Under the pieces are notes generated by a model. The model ran no database searches, was not told the origin of the DNA, and saw only the letters and a list, made by a program, of their open reading frames with translations. The translations under genes and the position numbers were made by a program. DNA of 9,451 nucleotides from Verrucomicrobiota bacterium (lineage in GTDB: Bacteria > Verrucomicrobiota > Verrucomicrobiia > Opitutales > Opitutaceae). Positions 1 to 6,267 of the stretch are shown piece after piece. The number at the start of each line of letters is the position of its first letter. Within the stretch, counting starts at the first letter, position 1. The stretch covers positions 1-9,451 of the forward strand of contig JAEWKR010000070.1 of the NCBI GenBank assembly GCA_023457715.1. Direction: 5' to 3'.

Positions 1-2
1 CC

Positions 3-95
3 CCCCGGGGGGGCGGGGGGGGGGGGGGGGGGGGGGGCCCCGCCCGCATCAACCGCACCGCCTGGTCCGCCCACAAAAAAACCGGCGGGGTGTGA
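3..95 (+). CDS. Possible C-terminal end of a glycine-rich plus-strand protein (partial)
   Basis: An open frame without a start enters from the left edge and stops at TGA 93-95. After a glycine run encoded by the G homopolymer it reads PARINRTAWSAHKKTGGV. From position 42 onward nearly all codons end in G or C, which matches the coding habit of the neighbouring genes and is the only support. The stop lies inside the hairpin of the wzc-like gene's terminator, as can happen with tightly convergent genes. I do not recognise the protein. The glycine run depends on the homopolymer being real, so this may be a chance frame. Confidence 0.22.
   Translation, partial: PRGGGGGGGGGGPARINRTAWSAHKKTGGV
7..37. 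repeat. G homopolymer / low-complexity tract
   Basis: Six C are followed by seven G, one C, then 23 uninterrupted G (15-37) and four C. Nothing similar occurs elsewhere in the window. A natural slippage-prone tract is possible, but a sequencing or assembly artefact at a contig edge is at least as likely. Confidence 0.85.
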
Positions 96-106
96 CCGCC
101 GGTTTT
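75..106 (-). terminator. Intrinsic terminator of the exopolysaccharide export genes
   Basis: Read on the minus strand, an 11-bp perfect stem (AAAACCGGCGG pairing with CCGCCGGTTTT) encloses a 7-nt loop and runs directly into seven T residues (81-75). It begins 19 nt after the stop codon of the Wzc-like gene. Stem strength, U-tract and position all fit a rho-independent terminator. On the plus strand the hairpin is followed by only four T, so some bidirectional function is possible. Confidence 0.88.
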
Positions 107-125
107 GAAACGTGACGCGCCGGGA

Positions 126-2357
126 TCAGCGCTCCTGTTCGCCGTCGTCCTTGGACATGACGACGTAGTAATCCTTGTACGACTTGTCGTAGTACTGCGC
201 GTAGTAGTAGCCCGAAACGGCGAGGTTCAGGCCGTTGAGCACGGCACCGAAACTAGGAACGTTGGAATCGAGCAGACGTTTCGCGGCAAACTGCGCGGCC
301 TTGCGGCGGACCTTGTTGAAATAGATCGTGAACAGCGAACCGTCGACCAGCGGGAGCACGATGAGCGCATCGCTGACGGCGGCCAGCGGCGGCGTGTCGA
401 AGAACACCCGGTCGTAGCGCTTCCGCAGATCGGAGACCATCTGCTCGAAGGGCTTGCTGTTCAGCACCTGCGTCGGGTTCTTGGCGCGACCGCCGGAAGG
501 AAGGACGTCGAGGTTCGGGTGCACATTGCGCACGATCGCGCTGTCGAGATCGTGCTTGCCGGCGCACACGTCGATGACCCCCTTGAGATTCTCCAGGCGG
601 AACGACTTGTGGATATTCGGTTTGCGGAGATCGCAATCGACCACGACCACCTTTTCGCCGTGCGCGGCAAAGGTCAGGGCGAGATTGGTCGTCGTGAACG
701 ACTTGCCCTCGCCGGGGATGGTGCTGGTGGTCAGGAAGCACTTCGCATTCTTGCTCTCGTCCTTCAGCCGCAGGCTGGAGTGGAGGGTGAGAAACGCCTC
801 CGACACCTGCCGGTCGGCATTCGTGGCCACGACCTGCGCCTTGTCCGGCTGCTCGAGCTTTTTCAGCTCGGGAATGATGCCCACCAGAGGTAGACCGACC
901 ACCCCTTCGATGTCGAAGGAGCTCTTCACGCGGTCGTCGATGAACGCGACGAAGAAGGCGAAGGCGAGGCCCAGGCCAAGGCCGCCGACCACACCCAGAC
1001 CCAGATTGAGGGGCACGTTGGGGGAGATCGGCTTGTTCTCGGGACTCGGCTGCGCGCGATCGACGATGCGGGCGTTCTGGGTGGCGATGTTGCTCGACAT
1101 CGACGTCTCCGTGCGCCGGGCGGTGATGTTGGAAAGGATCGACTCCTGAATCTTCAGGTGGCGGGACATGTTTTCGTACTCGAGCGCGGCCTTGTCGACG
1201 GCCAGCGACTCCTCGGTGCGGCGCTTCAGTTCCTCCTGGTTCAGCTTGAAGGCCTGGAGCGCGCCCTGGTAGTCGGACTCGACCTGCGCGGCCGACGATT
1301 CAATCGCCTTGGCCAGTTCGCGCTGGATCTGGTCGTACGAATTCTGCGCCTCGATCATCTTCGGGAACTTCGCGCGGTAGCGGCCGGCCAGTTCCTCGAG
1401 TTCGACCTTCTTGGCCGCCAGCTGCTTCAACAGCTCAATGATCGTCTCCTGGTTGGCGACGAACGGCAGCGTGGTGAGATCCCCGCCCTTGGCGCGGACC
1501 TCGGCGATCTGATTGCGGCGATTCTCGGCGGCATTCAACGCAATGCCCGCCTTCGTCACCTCGAGATTGATGGCCTTCAGCGACTCGCTGACGATGTCCT
1601 TGCGCTGGTCCAGCGACACCATCTTGTTCCGCTCCTTGTATTCCTGGAGCTCACGCGCGAGCCGTTCGACCAGCTTCTGCTGCGAATCGACGGTGCCCTT
1701 CAGGTCGTCGACGGCCTTCATGCCCTCGGAAATGCGCAACGAGGTGTTGTAGTCCAGGTACGCGTCCGCGAAGAGGTTCGCCACCTTGGCCGCCACCATG
1801 CGGTCCTGGTGCGGATACGCGATCATCACCATCAGGGTGAGACGCTGCGGGATCACGCGACGGTCGCGCTTCAGGATGCGGACGACGTCCGGCGGTTCCT
1901 CACCCGGCTTGGTATGGGGCGCCAGAAACGCGGCGAGATCGTCGCCCTTCAAGCGGCTCGCGACGGCTTCGACGATGGCCCCACTCTCGATCACCTTGAC
2001 CTGGGTGTTCAGATCCTCCGCCGAGCGGATGTCGGTATCCACCACCTGCTGGCCCGGGATGATCGTCGGATCACGACGGAAGATCTGCACCGTGGCGGTC
2101 GACTCGTAGATCTTCGGCTTGCTCAGGGTGTAGACCAGCGCGCTGGAGAACACGACCAGGAACACGACGACAATGTACCAGATGCGCTCCCGGATGATCA
2201 GGAGGTAGTCCTGGAAGGTGCGCTGCACCGTGTTCGTCTCCGTCTCGGTGCCATAGCCGTAGCCATAACCCGCAGCGGAATAGCCGGCGTAACCGCCCGC
2301 ACCCGTCCCGTACCCGCCGTTCTCGCGCGGCGTTTTCGTATCCGAATCAGAAGCCAT
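126..2357 (-). CDS. Wzc/ExoP-type polysaccharide co-polymerase with C-terminal BY-kinase domain
   Basis: This 743-aa inner-membrane protein should control polymerisation and export of an exopolysaccharide through ATP-dependent tyrosine autophosphorylation. Order of parts: a Gly/Tyr-rich cytoplasmic N-terminus (about 14-36), TM1 (about 59-78), a Wzz-type chain-length domain with long coiled-coil stretches (about 205-415), a proline-rich segment (438-449), TM2 (about 451-473), then a cytoplasmic kinase. Kinase motifs are Walker A around IPGEGKS (547-553, K552), Walker A' VVVDCDLRKP (571-580, D574 and D576) and Walker B VFFDTPP (651-657, D654). The C-terminal tyrosine cluster has eight Tyr between 717 and 731. 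Full-length Wzc is a similar size. The ATG lies 15 nt after the OPX stop, so the two are co-transcribed; the leader is A-rich with no Shine-Dalgarno. Two oddities are the N-terminal Tyr-rich segment and loss of both arginines of the usual EX2RX2R motif (here E520, L523, H526). No Wzb-like phosphatase gene is nearby. Confidence 0.95.
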   Translation of the reverse strand: MASDSDTKTPRENGGYGTGAGGYAGYSAAGYGYGYGTETETNTVQRTFQDYLLIIRERIWYIVVVFLVVFSSALVYTLSKPKIYESTATVQIFRRDPTIIPGQQVVDTDIRSAEDLNTQVKVIESGAIVEAVASRLKGDDLAAFLAPHTKPGEEPPDVVRILKRDRRVIPQRLTLMVMIAYPHQDRMVAAKVANLFADAYLDYNTSLRISEGMKAVDDLKGTVDSQQKLVERLARELQEYKERNKMVSLDQRKDIVSESLKAINLEVTKAGIALNAAENRRNQIAEVRAKGGDLTTLPFVANQETIIELLKQLAAKKVELEELAGRYRAKFPKMIEAQNSYDQIQRELAKAIESSAAQVESDYQGALQAFKLNQEELKRRTEESLAVDKAALEYENMSRHLKIQESILSNITARRTETSMSSNIATQNARIVDRAQPSPENKPISPNVPLNLGLGVVGGLGLGLAFAFFVAFIDDRVKSSFDIEGVVGLPLVGIIPELKKLEQPDKAQVVATNADRQVSEAFLTLHSSLRLKDESKNAKCFLTTSTIPGEGKSFTTTNLALTFAAHGEKVVVVDCDLRKPNIHKSFRLENLKGVIDVCAGKHDLDSAIVRNVHPNLDVLPSGGRAKNPTQVLNSKPFEQMVSDLRKRYDRVFFDTPPLAAVSDALIVLPLVDGSLFTIYFNKVRRKAAQFAAKRLLDSNVPSFGAVLNGLNLAVSGYYYAQYYDKSYKDYYVVMSKDDGEQER

Positions 2358-2372
2358 TTTCGTTTTTTTAAA

Positions 2373-2960
2373 TTACAGAATGCGCTCCGGGACGTAGATC
2401 ACGTCGCCCGGCTGCAGCATCACGGCCTCGCGACCGGAGGTCTTCATCATCGCGTCGACGTCGATGATCATCACCTCGGAGCCGCGCGTCAGCTTCACCT
2501 TGCGCAGGTCCGCCAGGCGGGTCTGGCCGCCGGCCAGCGAAATCGCGTCGACGATCGTCAAATCGCGCTCCTGCGGAAACTGGATCCGGCCCTGCTGGGT
2601 CACCGACCCGATGACATTCACCGTGCGTTCGGCGTACTTCTGCACGATGACACTCACCTGGGGGTTCACGATGTAGTCCTTGTCGTACAGCGCGCGGATC
2701 ATCTCCTCCGCCTGGCGCACGGACTTCCCCTTCAAATTGATCGTACCGATCAACGGCAGCGTGATGGTCGACTCCTGGGAAATGCTGATCCCGTCGGCCT
2801 GCTTGTTGATGTCCTCCTCCTGGAAAACCTGGACCTTGATCTGGTCCTGCGGTTGCAGCACGTAATCGGCCTTCGAGCCGCTATCGATGCTGTCCTGAGC
2901 AAGGCTGGCCGCCGTCAGCACGGCCGCGGAAACAAGAGACGTCAGTACCCGGAAATTCAT
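2373..2960 (-). CDS. Short Wza-like polysaccharide export (OPX) protein
   Basis: This 195-aa secreted protein has a signal peptide with probable cleavage after A21 (AASLA/QD) and no lipobox cysteine. A polysaccharide-export domain follows (about 31-109, from DYVLQPQDQIKVQVF to NPQVSVIVQKY), then one SLBB-type domain (about 111-165, VNVIGSVTQQG and ISLAGGQTRLAD). The C-terminus reads LQPGDVIYVPERIL. It is about half the length of E. coli Wza and lacks the extra SLBB repeats and amphipathic C-terminal helix that form Wza's outer-membrane pore, so it probably forms a periplasmic ring that needs a separate pore protein. The adjacent beta-barrel gene is the natural partner. The ATG is the only plausible start, because the next Met is residue 87. 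There is no Shine-Dalgarno, and the ATG lies 6 nt after an intrinsic-terminator-like hairpin. Confidence 0.93.
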   Translation of the reverse strand: MNFRVLTSLVSAAVLTAASLAQDSIDSGSKADYVLQPQDQIKVQVFQEEDINKQADGISISQESTITLPLIGTINLKGKSVRQAEEMIRALYDKDYIVNPQVSVIVQKYAERTVNVIGSVTQQGRIQFPQERDLTIVDAISLAGGQTRLADLRKVKLTRGSEVMIIDVDAMMKTSGREAVMLQPGDVIYVPERIL

Positions 2961-2966
2961 GGCAAC

Positions 2967-3002
2967 AAAAAGGCGGAAGAAGACCTACGATCTTCTTCCG
3001 CC
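2967..3002 (-). terminator. Hairpin plus T-run between barrel and OPX genes (terminator or attenuator)
   Basis: A perfect 12-bp inverted repeat (GGCGGAAGAAGA at 2972-2983 with TCTTCTTCCGCC at 2991-3002, 7-nt loop) is followed on the minus strand by five T (2971-2967). The plus strand has no T-run after it. It begins 28 nt after the barrel stop codon, and its T-run ends 6 nt before the OPX start. No promoter fits between the hairpin and that start, so OPX expression must come through partial read-through or from a promoter inside the barrel gene. Confidence 0.75.
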
Positions 3003-3030
3003 AAAAGCGGGTCAAGCTGACTCTCGCTAA

Positions 3031-4179
3031 TTAGTAGCGGATATTGGCAGCGAAGCTGAAGACGTTGTTCTCGAAGTCACTACCACTAAGATCGCTCTGG
3101 TACGTGCGGAACGTATAGGCACCGACGATACGCAGATTGGCGTTCACGACGTACGCGCCACCGACGACGACCTCGTAGTAGTCATCCGTGCGGCTCGGGG
3201 TGGTGAGGACGGTGCCGGTGCGGACGGCATCGTAGCTGATGCCGCGATAGCTGACGCCGGCGTTGAGGCTCAGTTCCTCGGTCAGCTTGGTGGTGCCGAG
3301 GACGTTGAAGGTCAGGTTCTCCTGCTGCTGGCCCTGCGGGCTGGTGCCGAACTGGTTCGAGGCACCGATCTGCACCGCGCTCTTCGGCGTGATCTCGTAG
3401 GCGAGGCTGGCGTCGAGACCGAACATGCTCTTGTCGCCGATCGCGCCGCGCTGGAATTCGCGCTGAATCAAACCGACGGCGACCTTGCCGGTCAGCTTCG
3501 GGGTGAACTCACCGCGGAGGCCGACGTTGTAGAAGTGATCCTGGGAGTCGAGCGCGGCACCTTCGGCCTCGTACTCGCTGTAGGTGTAACCGAAAGCGGC
3601 GTCCAGCTTCGGGGTCCAGCGGTAGTAGAAGTTGAGGGGAACGTTGACGACGTCCGAGTCCACGTAGTTGCGCGGATGATAGTTTTCGTGGGTGTAGTTC
3701 AACGCTGCGCCCACGGAGGTGAGCTCGGAGATGTTGATTTCACCGTTCACGCCGGCGGTGGCCACGTCGCGACGAACCAGGCCGCGCACGTCAACCGTGT
3801 TCTGGTTGAGCTCGTTGTAGCCGGCGTTGAAGCCCATCTTCATCTTCGCGTCGTCGTACTTGGTGACGAAATTGCCCGCGAACAGCTGGGTGTCGTAGCG
3901 GCTGTTGGTGGCGTAGAAGCTGAAGGTGTCGACCAGGGTCAGGGAGCCCTGCAGCTGGGCATTCTTGCCGAACGAAAGTTCCAGACCAGGAGCGACTTCG
4001 AGAATTACGTCGGAGAGTTTCCGCGCGTCGTCGGTCAGGAGGATGTTATCATCCGCACGCACGCCAATACGGCCCGTTGCGAACAGCTCGGCACCGTCAC
4101 CGATAGCCATGAACGGGGCAGCATGACTGACGGCTGCGGCCGTGGCTGAGATCAAAATAACACGGAGGGATAGTTTCAT
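3031..4179 (-). CDS. Outer-membrane beta-barrel protein of the exopolysaccharide export locus
   Basis: This 382-aa protein has a signal peptide with likely cleavage after A20 (AVSHA/AP). The rest is alternating amphipathic beta-strands with periplasmic turns and aromatic girdles. It ends in the strand FSFAANIRY, whose terminal aromatic residue fits the BAM recognition signature. The region around 37-100 (GRIGVRADDNILL, SDVILEVAPGLEL) resembles barrel proteins annotated as outer-membrane beta-barrel or putative porin (BBP2-like) in exopolysaccharide clusters; that family call is from memory, not a search. It is the first gene of a three-gene set with the OPX protein and the Wzc-like kinase, which points to a role as the outer-membrane exit for the polymer. 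No Shine-Dalgarno precedes the ATG, which was chosen because it directly starts the signal peptide. The family is less certain than the barrel nature. Confidence 0.82.
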   Translation of the reverse strand: MKLSLRVILISATAAAVSHAAPFMAIGDGAELFATGRIGVRADDNILLTDDARKLSDVILEVAPGLELSFGKNAQLQGSLTLVDTFSFYATNSRYDTQLFAGNFVTKYDDAKMKMGFNAGYNELNQNTVDVRGLVRRDVATAGVNGEINISELTSVGAALNYTHENYHPRNYVDSDVVNVPLNFYYRWTPKLDAAFGYTYSEYEAEGAALDSQDHFYNVGLRGEFTPKLTGKVAVGLIQREFQRGAIGDKSMFGLDASLAYEITPKSAVQIGASNQFGTSPQGQQQENLTFNVLGTTKLTEELSLNAGVSYRGISYDAVRTGTVLTTPSRTDDYYEVVVGGAYVVNANLRIVGAYTFRTYQSDLSGSDFENNVFSFAANIRY

Positions 4180-4381
4180 GACGTGCTTGTGTAGGATAGA
4201 CCTAATGGAATGTAATAGTCTTTACGGCTAGGAAAGGAAGAAATGACACCTGAAGCAGCGGGACGGTAAAGCGATAGGTTTGAAATATGTCCAGCGATAA
4301 AATCCGATGCCAGCAAACCGTACCGTCCGACATAGGCAATAGAAAATACCGGAGGGGTCGAACAGCCCTTTTCCGCCGCTT
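4180..4381 (-). promoter_or_regulatory. Leader and probable promoter region of the exopolysaccharide export genes
   Basis: These 202 nt separate the hisC stop from the barrel ATG and look visibly more AT-rich than the surrounding genes. A promoter for the export genes is expected here. The best sigma70-like candidate I see on the minus strand is TTCCTT, 16 nt, TATTAC (TATTAC complement at 4213-4218), which is weak. A small open frame across the region (4228-4413) has no coding character. No clear hisC terminator is visible, so read-through from hisC is possible. Identification as a regulatory region rests mainly on position and the repeats listed separately. Confidence 0.5.
4261..4328 (-). 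repeat. Nested inverted repeat with internal direct repeats in the export-gene leader
   Basis: An outer perfect 8-bp inverted repeat (GGACGGTA at 4261-4268, TACCGTCC at 4321-4328) encloses a second perfect 6-bp one (GGTTTG at 4277-4282, CAAACC at 4314-4319). The arms stack almost directly on one side (1 nt) and leave 8 unpaired nt on the other. Inside are two copies of AGCGATA (4270-4276 and 4293-4299) whose starts are 23 bp apart, roughly two helical turns. No T-run follows on the minus strand, so it is not a simple terminator. It could be a folded mRNA leader or an operator pair, and it matches no riboswitch class I know. Confidence 0.5.
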
Positions 4382-5464
4382 TTAGACCCCCAGGGCCGCG
4401 AGCAGCCGTTCATTCTGGTCGGCGGTGCCCACCGTCACCCGGATCCACTCGGGAAGCCCGTAGGAAGCGACCGGGCGGACGATCAAACCCTGCCGCTGGA
4501 GGTCCTGGAACACCTTCGCCCCGTCCCCCACCTGCAAAAGAATGAAGTTAGCCACGCTGGGGACCCATTTCCGGCCCGCCGCCCGCCAACGCTTTTCAAT
4601 CACGGCCAGTCCCGCCGCGTTCTCCCGGGCGCACCGGGCGGCGAACGAGCGGTCATCCAGGGCCGCGGTGGCAGCCGCCTGAGCGATGGCGTTCACATTG
4701 AAGGGCTGGCGGACCCGGTTGAGCAGCGCGCACGCCTCGGCACTCGCGTAGCCGTATCCAACCCGCAATGATGCAAGTCCGTAGATTTTAGAAAAGGTGC
4801 GCAGCCCGACGACCTTCCGCCCCTCGGCGATCAACGGACGCAAGTCGGGTGCATCTGGGACGTACTCGGCGTAGGCCTCGTCGACGACACACACGACGTG
4901 TTCCGGCAGGGCGCGGACGAAGGCGAGCAGCTCTGCGGCCGAATTCGTGGTGCCGGTCGGATTGTTCGGCGCGCAGACGAAGACGAGTTTGGTGCGCGGC
5001 GTCACCGCCGCCGCCATGGCCGGCAGATCATGGGTCCAGTCGCGCAACGGGACCTCAACGGCCTTCGCCCCCACCAGCAGGGTGACGAGCTTGTACACCA
5101 CGAACGCCGGCGATCCCATCACGACTTCGTCACCCGGGCTCAGGAACGCGTGCGCCAGCAGTTCCAGCACTTCGTTGGAACCGTTGCCGATCACGAACTG
5201 TTCGGGAGACAGCCCCCAATGCTGCGCCAGGCGCTGACGGAGGGCGAAACAACCGCCATCCGGGTACAGCGCGCCGTCGCGGAGGGCCCGCGTGGCGGCC
5301 TCGACGGCCAGGGGCGAAGGGCCGAAGGGGTTTTCATTCGACGCGACCTTGACGATCCCCGCGGGATCGAGGCCCAGCTCACGGGCAACGTACTCGATGG
5401 GCTTGCCGGGTTCGTAGGTCGGCTGCGTGAGCACCGACGGGTTGGCCAGGGAGCTGAAGTTCAT
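4382..5464 (-). CDS. hisC: Histidinol-phosphate aminotransferase
   Basis: This 360-aa cytosolic PLP enzyme of fold type I transfers an amino group from glutamate to imidazole-acetol phosphate in histidine synthesis. Diagnostic features are the N-terminal SNENPFGPS (42-50), the phosphate-cup GNGSNE (93-98), PNNPTG (166-171), D195 of VVDEAYAEY that contacts the PLP ring nitrogen, the PLP lysine K226 in TFSKIYGLASLRVGY with R234, and the substrate-carboxylate arginine R342 in WIRVTVG. Length is normal for HisC. The ATG is 10 nt downstream of the HAD gene stop, so the two are probably co-transcribed, and no Shine-Dalgarno is present. No other his genes are in the window. Some HisC enzymes also act on aromatic amino acids, which cannot be excluded from sequence alone. 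Confidence 0.94.
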   Translation of the reverse strand: MNFSSLANPSVLTQPTYEPGKPIEYVARELGLDPAGIVKVASNENPFGPSPLAVEAATRALRDGALYPDGGCFALRQRLAQHWGLSPEQFVIGNGSNEVLELLAHAFLSPGDEVVMGSPAFVVYKLVTLLVGAKAVEVPLRDWTHDLPAMAAAVTPRTKLVFVCAPNNPTGTTNSAAELLAFVRALPEHVVCVVDEAYAEYVPDAPDLRPLIAEGRKVVGLRTFSKIYGLASLRVGYGYASAEACALLNRVRQPFNVNAIAQAAATAALDDRSFAARCARENAAGLAVIEKRWRAAGRKWVPSVANFILLQVGDGAKVFQDLQRQGLIVRPVASYGLPEWIRVTVGTADQNERLLAALGV

Positions 5465-5474
5465 CGGGGAAAGT

Positions 5475-6092
5475 TCATTTTGCGGGCTTGGGCACCGGCG
5501 GCTGCTGCCGGCTCGGCACGCGCACCCATTTCATGCCGGCGGCCTCGGCCGCGCGCATGCCGGGCTCGGCATCTTCGAACACGAGGCACTGGCCGGGCGC
5601 CACGCCCATCCGCTCGGCCGCAAGCAGGAACATGTCCGGCGCGGGTTTGCCGTGCGCGACGTCCTCCGGCGTGATCACGATCGGAAAGAGCGGAGCCAGC
5701 CCGGAGACCTGCAGCATGCTGCGGACGATGTCCCGGGGGCCGCCCGAGGCGATCGACACCGGCTTGGTGGCCGAAATCCGGCGGGCGAACTCGGCCACGG
5801 GTTCGATGATCTTGGCGTCCTTCTGCAGCTCCAGGAACAGCGATTCCTTATGGTGAAAGACGGCGAGCGCATCGATCTTGAGGCCGTAATGCTCGGCCAG
5901 CAGCTCCGCCACCCGCTTGGTCGGAACGCCCCCGAGGGAATAAAACAGCTCCTCGTCGAGTTCCCCGCTCAATCCCACCGACTTCATGGCCCGGTTCCAC
6001 GCGCGGTAATGCAGGGGCATGGTGTCCACCAGCGTGCCGTCGAGGTCGAAAATGTAGCCGGCGAACTCACCGGCGGGAATGTCGAGTTTCAT
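5475..6092 (-). CDS. HAD-superfamily sugar-phosphate phosphatase/mutase (beta-phosphoglucomutase/YqaB-like)
   Basis: This 205-aa cytosolic HAD subfamily IA enzyme carries motif I DLDGTLVDT (D16 nucleophile, D18 acid/base), motif II S116 in SIASGG, motif III K149 in HGKPAPDMF, and motif IV E173-D174 in VFEDAEPGMRAAEAAGM. The cap region PLHYRAWNRAM and the KPAPDMFLLAAERMGV stretch recall E. coli YqaB (fructose-1-phosphate phosphatase) and beta-phosphoglucomutase; the exact substrate cannot be read. The start at 6092 gives MKLDIPAGEFAGYIFDLDG, whereas an in-frame ATG at 6161 would add 23 residues with no family character. GGACGG five nt before the chosen ATG is the only Shine-Dalgarno-like leader in the window. 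The protein ends in a short Pro/Lys tail. Its 10-nt gap to hisC suggests a shared transcript without proving a shared pathway. Confidence 0.9.
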   Translation of the reverse strand: MKLDIPAGEFAGYIFDLDGTLVDTMPLHYRAWNRAMKSVGLSGELDEELFYSLGGVPTKRVAELLAEHYGLKIDALAVFHHKESLFLELQKDAKIIEPVAEFARRISATKPVSIASGGPRDIVRSMLQVSGLAPLFPIVITPEDVAHGKPAPDMFLLAAERMGVAPGQCLVFEDAEPGMRAAEAAGMKWVRVPSRQQPPVPKPAK

Positions 6093-6267
6093 GCGGACCG
6101 TCCAACGTCGCGTCCGGCCAATAACTTTCAACCTCTTTCCGGCGCCGGGGCGGCACAGCACCGCGTCGAAATTGTCGCCTGCCCAGGGGAGCGCGGAGGG
6201 GGTGGTCCCGATGACGCCAAAGCCATTTGTGTCTTCAGGCGGATGGTGTTACGTACCTCCCCACCCC
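6093..6267. promoter_or_regulatory. Divergent intergenic region between the HAD phosphatase and the MIP channel
   Basis: The 175 nt between two divergently starting genes must hold promoters for both. I see no convincing -35/-10 pair. A 10-bp perfect palindrome CCGGCGCCGG (6139-6148) is present but is easily expected by chance in GC-rich DNA. GGGGTGG (6199-6205) can pair with CCACCCC (6261-6267), which ends at the base before the MIP ATG. Confidence 0.4.

Noticed and set aside
1158..3020. 620-codon open frame on the plus strand
   Set aside because: It is antisense to the Wzc-like and OPX genes, whose domains and catalytic motifs are clear. The frame is open only because of GC-rich codon bias.
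4295..4316. CTGGCAT-like sigma54 -24 box on the minus strand
   Set aside because: At the required spacing the -12 element reads TTTA and lacks the essential GC.
4340..4375. TTCGA-containing stretch resembling a tRNA T-arm
   Set aside because: The flanking bases do not form a T-stem, and no anticodon or acceptor arm can be built upstream.
4228..4413. 61-codon minus-strand frame in the leader of the barrel gene
   Set aside because: It overlaps the hisC 3' end, has four Cys, scattered aromatics and no recognisable start context, and coincides with the inverted-repeat structure.
6093..6161. 23-residue N-terminal extension of the HAD phosphatase
   Set aside because: The HAD core normally begins a few residues before DLDGT. 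The extra residues are Arg-rich without family character, and the GGACGG motif favours the 6092 start.
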